DNA of 64,000 nt, from positions 124,001 to 188,000 of the forward strand of contig NZ_PHSN01000016.1 of the NCBI RefSeq assembly GCF_002871005.1, in the 5' to 3' direction. Positions 62,339-64,000 of this stretch are shown one piece after another. Each line of letters starts with the position of its first letter. Position 1 is the first letter of the stretch. Under the pieces are notes generated by a model. That model did not search any database, was not told the DNA's origin, and saw only the letters and a program-made list of their open reading frames with translations. This DNA is from Acidimangrovimonas sediminis. GTDB lineage: Bacteria; Pseudomonadota; Alphaproteobacteria; Rhodobacterales; Rhodobacteraceae. The translations under genes were made by a program, and so were the position numbers.

Positions 62339-63909
62339 GGCGTGACCTCGGGCGGCAACAGCGCGGTAAGCGCCGGAAGGTGGTCGGCCTCAGCCGCGGG
62401 CTTGTCCCAGCGGATTCGGTTGATCCGGGGGAACCGCATGGCGACGCCCGAGCGGTGGCGTCTGGAACGGTTCAGCCCCTCGAAAGCCACCTCGACCACC
62501 AGCCGGGGTTGCAGCGAGCGAACCGGCCCGAAACGTTCCACCGTGTGGTCGCGGACGAAGCGGTCGAGGCGGCGCAGCTCCTCATCGGTGAAGCCGGAAT
62601 AGGCCTTGCCTACCGGCACCAGCGCGTCACCATCCCACAGCGCGAAGGTGAAATCCGAATAGAAGCCCGAGCGTTTGCCATGCCCCCGCTGGGCATAAAG
62701 GACGACCGCGTCGACTAGCAGTGCGTCGCGCTTCCATTTGAACCACGGGCCGCGGGGGCGGCCGGCGGTATAGGCACTGTCGCGGCGCTTGAGCATCACA
62801 CCCTCGATCACCGCCTCGGGCGGGTCGGCACGGAGGTTCGCAAGCTCTTCCCACGTCGTGAAATCGAGGATCGGCGAGGCGTCGAAGCGCGGCTCGTCCA
62901 ATGTGGTCAGCGCCGCCTCCAACCGGGTGCGGCGGGTGTTGAAGGGCAAGGGGCGCAGGTCCTCGCCTTCCCACGTGAGGATGTCGTAGAGGCGCAGGGC
63001 CGCGGGGTGGCGCGTACGCATGGTCTTGCCCGCGCTCTTGCGGTTAAGCCGCTTCTGCAGGTCGGCGAAGGGGGCGACGACCTCGCCGTGGCGGATCAGC
63101 AATTCGCCGTCCAGCGCGCCCTCGAACGCCATCCGTTCGACGATGTCGGGAAAGGCCGCGCTAATGTCCTCGCCCGTCCGGGTATAAAGCCGTGCGGTGC
63201 CCTGTTCGGCCACCGCCTGAACACGGATGCCGTCCCATTTCCATTCGGCTGCGTACTCGGCCGGGTCGAGAGGGTCGAGTTGTTCGGCATCGGTCGGGGT
63301 CGACAGCATGACCGGCCGGAACGGCGCCAGCGCGGCGGCCTCGGGGCGCGGGCCGCCCTCCAGCCAGGCAAAGAGCTCACGATAGGGCAGTTCGAGACCG
63401 TGCCAGACCTCCTCGATCTCCTCGACCTCCGGCGCGCCGACCCGGGCGAGCGCCGCGCGCGCAAGCCGGGCCGAGACACCGACCCTCAGCCCCCCGGTCG
63501 CCAGCTTCAGGAGCGCGAGGCGTTCCGAAGGGCCGAGGGTGTCGAGCCAGCCCGCCAGTTTCTGCCCTGCCTCGACCCGGCCCAGGGCCGAGAGGCTCTC
63601 GACCGCGTCGGCAAGCCTTAGATCTCCCTCGGCGCCGGCAGCGGGCCAGATCAGCGCAACGGTCTCGGCAAGGTCGCCCACGTAGTCGTAGGAGAGCGCG
63701 AAAAGCTCCGGATCCACCCTTTCCTCGGCCAGCCCGCGCAGAAGGGCGGGTTTCACCCGGCCAAGCGACAGATCGCCGGTGAGCGCCGCTAGCGCATAGC
63801 CGCGGTCGGGATCGGGGGCGTCGCGGAAATACCCCTCCAGATGCGCGAGCTTGGCGTTGCGGCCGGGGGTGAAGGCCAGACGTTCCAGCAAGGCGGCAAA
63901 GGCCTTCAT
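62335..63909 (-). CDS. ATP-dependent DNA ligase of the lig-lhr repair cluster
   Basis: A 524-residue ATP-dependent ligase. N-terminal helical DNA-binding domain (about 1-195), adenylation domain with nucleotidyl Lys224 in EWKWDGIRV, the DGELL and EGVMLKRRDSAY motifs, and an OB-fold with WFKWKRDALLVDAVVLY and the C-terminal RFPRINRIRWDKP. It seals nicks after end processing. It overlaps the upstream exonuclease gene as ATGA. Confidence 0.95.
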   Translation of the reverse strand: MKAFAALLERLAFTPGRNAKLAHLEGYFRDAPDPDRGYALAALTGDLSLGRVKPALLRGLAEERVDPELFALSYDYVGDLAETVALIWPAAGAEGDLRLADAVESLSALGRVEAGQKLAGWLDTLGPSERLALLKLATGGLRVGVSARLARAALARVGAPEVEEIEEVWHGLELPYRELFAWLEGGPRPEAAALAPFRPVMLSTPTDAEQLDPLDPAEYAAEWKWDGIRVQAVAEQGTARLYTRTGEDISAAFPDIVERMAFEGALDGELLIRHGEVVAPFADLQKRLNRKSAGKTMRTRHPAALRLYDILTWEGEDLRPLPFNTRRTRLEAALTTLDEPRFDASPILDFTTWEELANLRADPPEAVIEGVMLKRRDSAYTAGRPRGPWFKWKRDALLVDAVVLYAQRGHGKRSGFYSDFTFALWDGDALVPVGKAYSGFTDEELRRLDRFVRDHTVERFGPVRSLQPRLVVEVAFEGLNRSRRHRSGVAMRFPRINRIRWDKPAAEADHLPALTALLPPEVTP

Positions 63910-64000
63910 TCCGCCTCCTCCTCGTACCCAAGCAGGCGCAGCGGACGGGCGCGTCGGCCGGTGAGATCGGCCCAGCGCATCAGCGCGTCCTCGCGGCCAT
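63906..64000 (-). CDS. C-terminal end of a probable ligase-associated exonuclease
   Basis: The last 31 or so codons of a minus-strand gene end at TGA 63906-63908, overlapping the ligase ATG. Visible residues run ALMRWADLTGRRARPLRLLG and then YEEEAE. Order exonuclease-ligase-helicase-PdeM is the usual one for this cluster, so a ligase-associated metallo-beta-lactamase-fold exonuclease is the likely identity, but the catalytic part is outside the window. Confidence 0.65.
   Translation of the reverse strand, partial: GREDALMRWADLTGRRARPLRLLGYEEEAE

Noticed and set aside
60089-62602. An 837-codon open frame on the plus strand
   Set aside because: Antisense to the Lhr helicase; the sequence has no recognisable motif, whereas the helicase motifs on the minus strand are complete.

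Overview
The window is one continuous, very GC-rich stretch of alphaproteobacterial chromosome. Gene content and order point to Rhodobacterales (a Rhodobacter/Rhodovulum/Paracoccus-like bacterium). Supporting families are a DUF1013 (TrcR-type) cell-cycle regulator, a TIGR02302/DUF4175 giant membrane protein, COQ9, the MoxR-DUF58-DUF4159 cluster with a divergent DUF1285 gene, an argH/lipoprotein/lysA neighbourhood and a rpmH-rnpA-yidD...yidC-MOSC-engB block. I see no insertion sequence, prophage, integrase, CRISPR array, rRNA or tRNA. Coding density is high, and many neighbouring genes overlap by ATGA, which suggests translational coupling.

Layout. 1-9.7 kb: end of an unknown gene, accA, a small secreted protein, alanine dehydrogenase with a divergent Lrp/AsnC regulator, a ClC chloride/proton antiporter, rpsU, COQ9, a quinone oxidoreductase-like MDR enzyme, a SpoIIAA-like protein and a secreted RNase T2. 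9.8-24 kb: TrcR-type regulator; PPOX flavoprotein, plsC, ftsX and ftsE in one operon; a divergent membrane-anchored zinc-ribbon protein; DUF4175 protein; lysA; an ATP-grasp protein; DUF2834 protein, mini-lipoprotein and argH; a TlpA thioredoxin; a DMT exporter. 24-35 kb: MoxR AAA ATPase, DUF58, BatA/DUF4159 and GATase-like membrane proteins in one coupled operon; DUF1285; then yidC, MOSC and engB. 35-40 kb: rpmH-rnpA-yidD-ttcA followed by an EAL phosphodiesterase that sits between them and yidC, plus an SDR enzyme.

40-48 kb is the most integrated accessory unit: an OmpR-type two-component system divergent from an operon of an SH3-domain exported protein, a small Cys-rich exported protein, an RND membrane-fusion protein and an RND pump. 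Direct repeats with an 11-bp step in the shared promoter region are a candidate operator. 48-55.6 kb is an aromatic-type catabolic module: extradiol dioxygenase, FAD hydroxylase, FAH-family hydrolase and IclR regulator, beside a TRAP transporter in the order Q-M-P. 56-64 kb: argB, a ferredoxin-like protein, SixA phosphatase, a WecA/MraY-family sugar-phosphate transferase, and the ligase-associated DNA repair cluster (PdeM endonuclease, Lhr-type helicase, ATP-dependent ligase, start of a presumed exonuclease).

The main structure outside genes is a dispersed hairpin-forming repeat with a conserved GAAATA-YCC-CGGGGGT core. It lies in intergenic regions near 31.8, 35.3, 39.2 and 55.9 kb. A diverged three-unit tandem array (period about 90 bp) near 24 kb may be related. 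An AT-rich double palindrome lies near 22.9 kb. These look like terminator-type repeats that have spread through the genome. I found no obvious wholly new defence or mobile system. The best candidates for new biology are the two-component/SH3/Cys-rich/RND unit, the hydrolase choice in the meta-cleavage module, the zinc-ribbon protein opposite ftsEX, and the repeat family.
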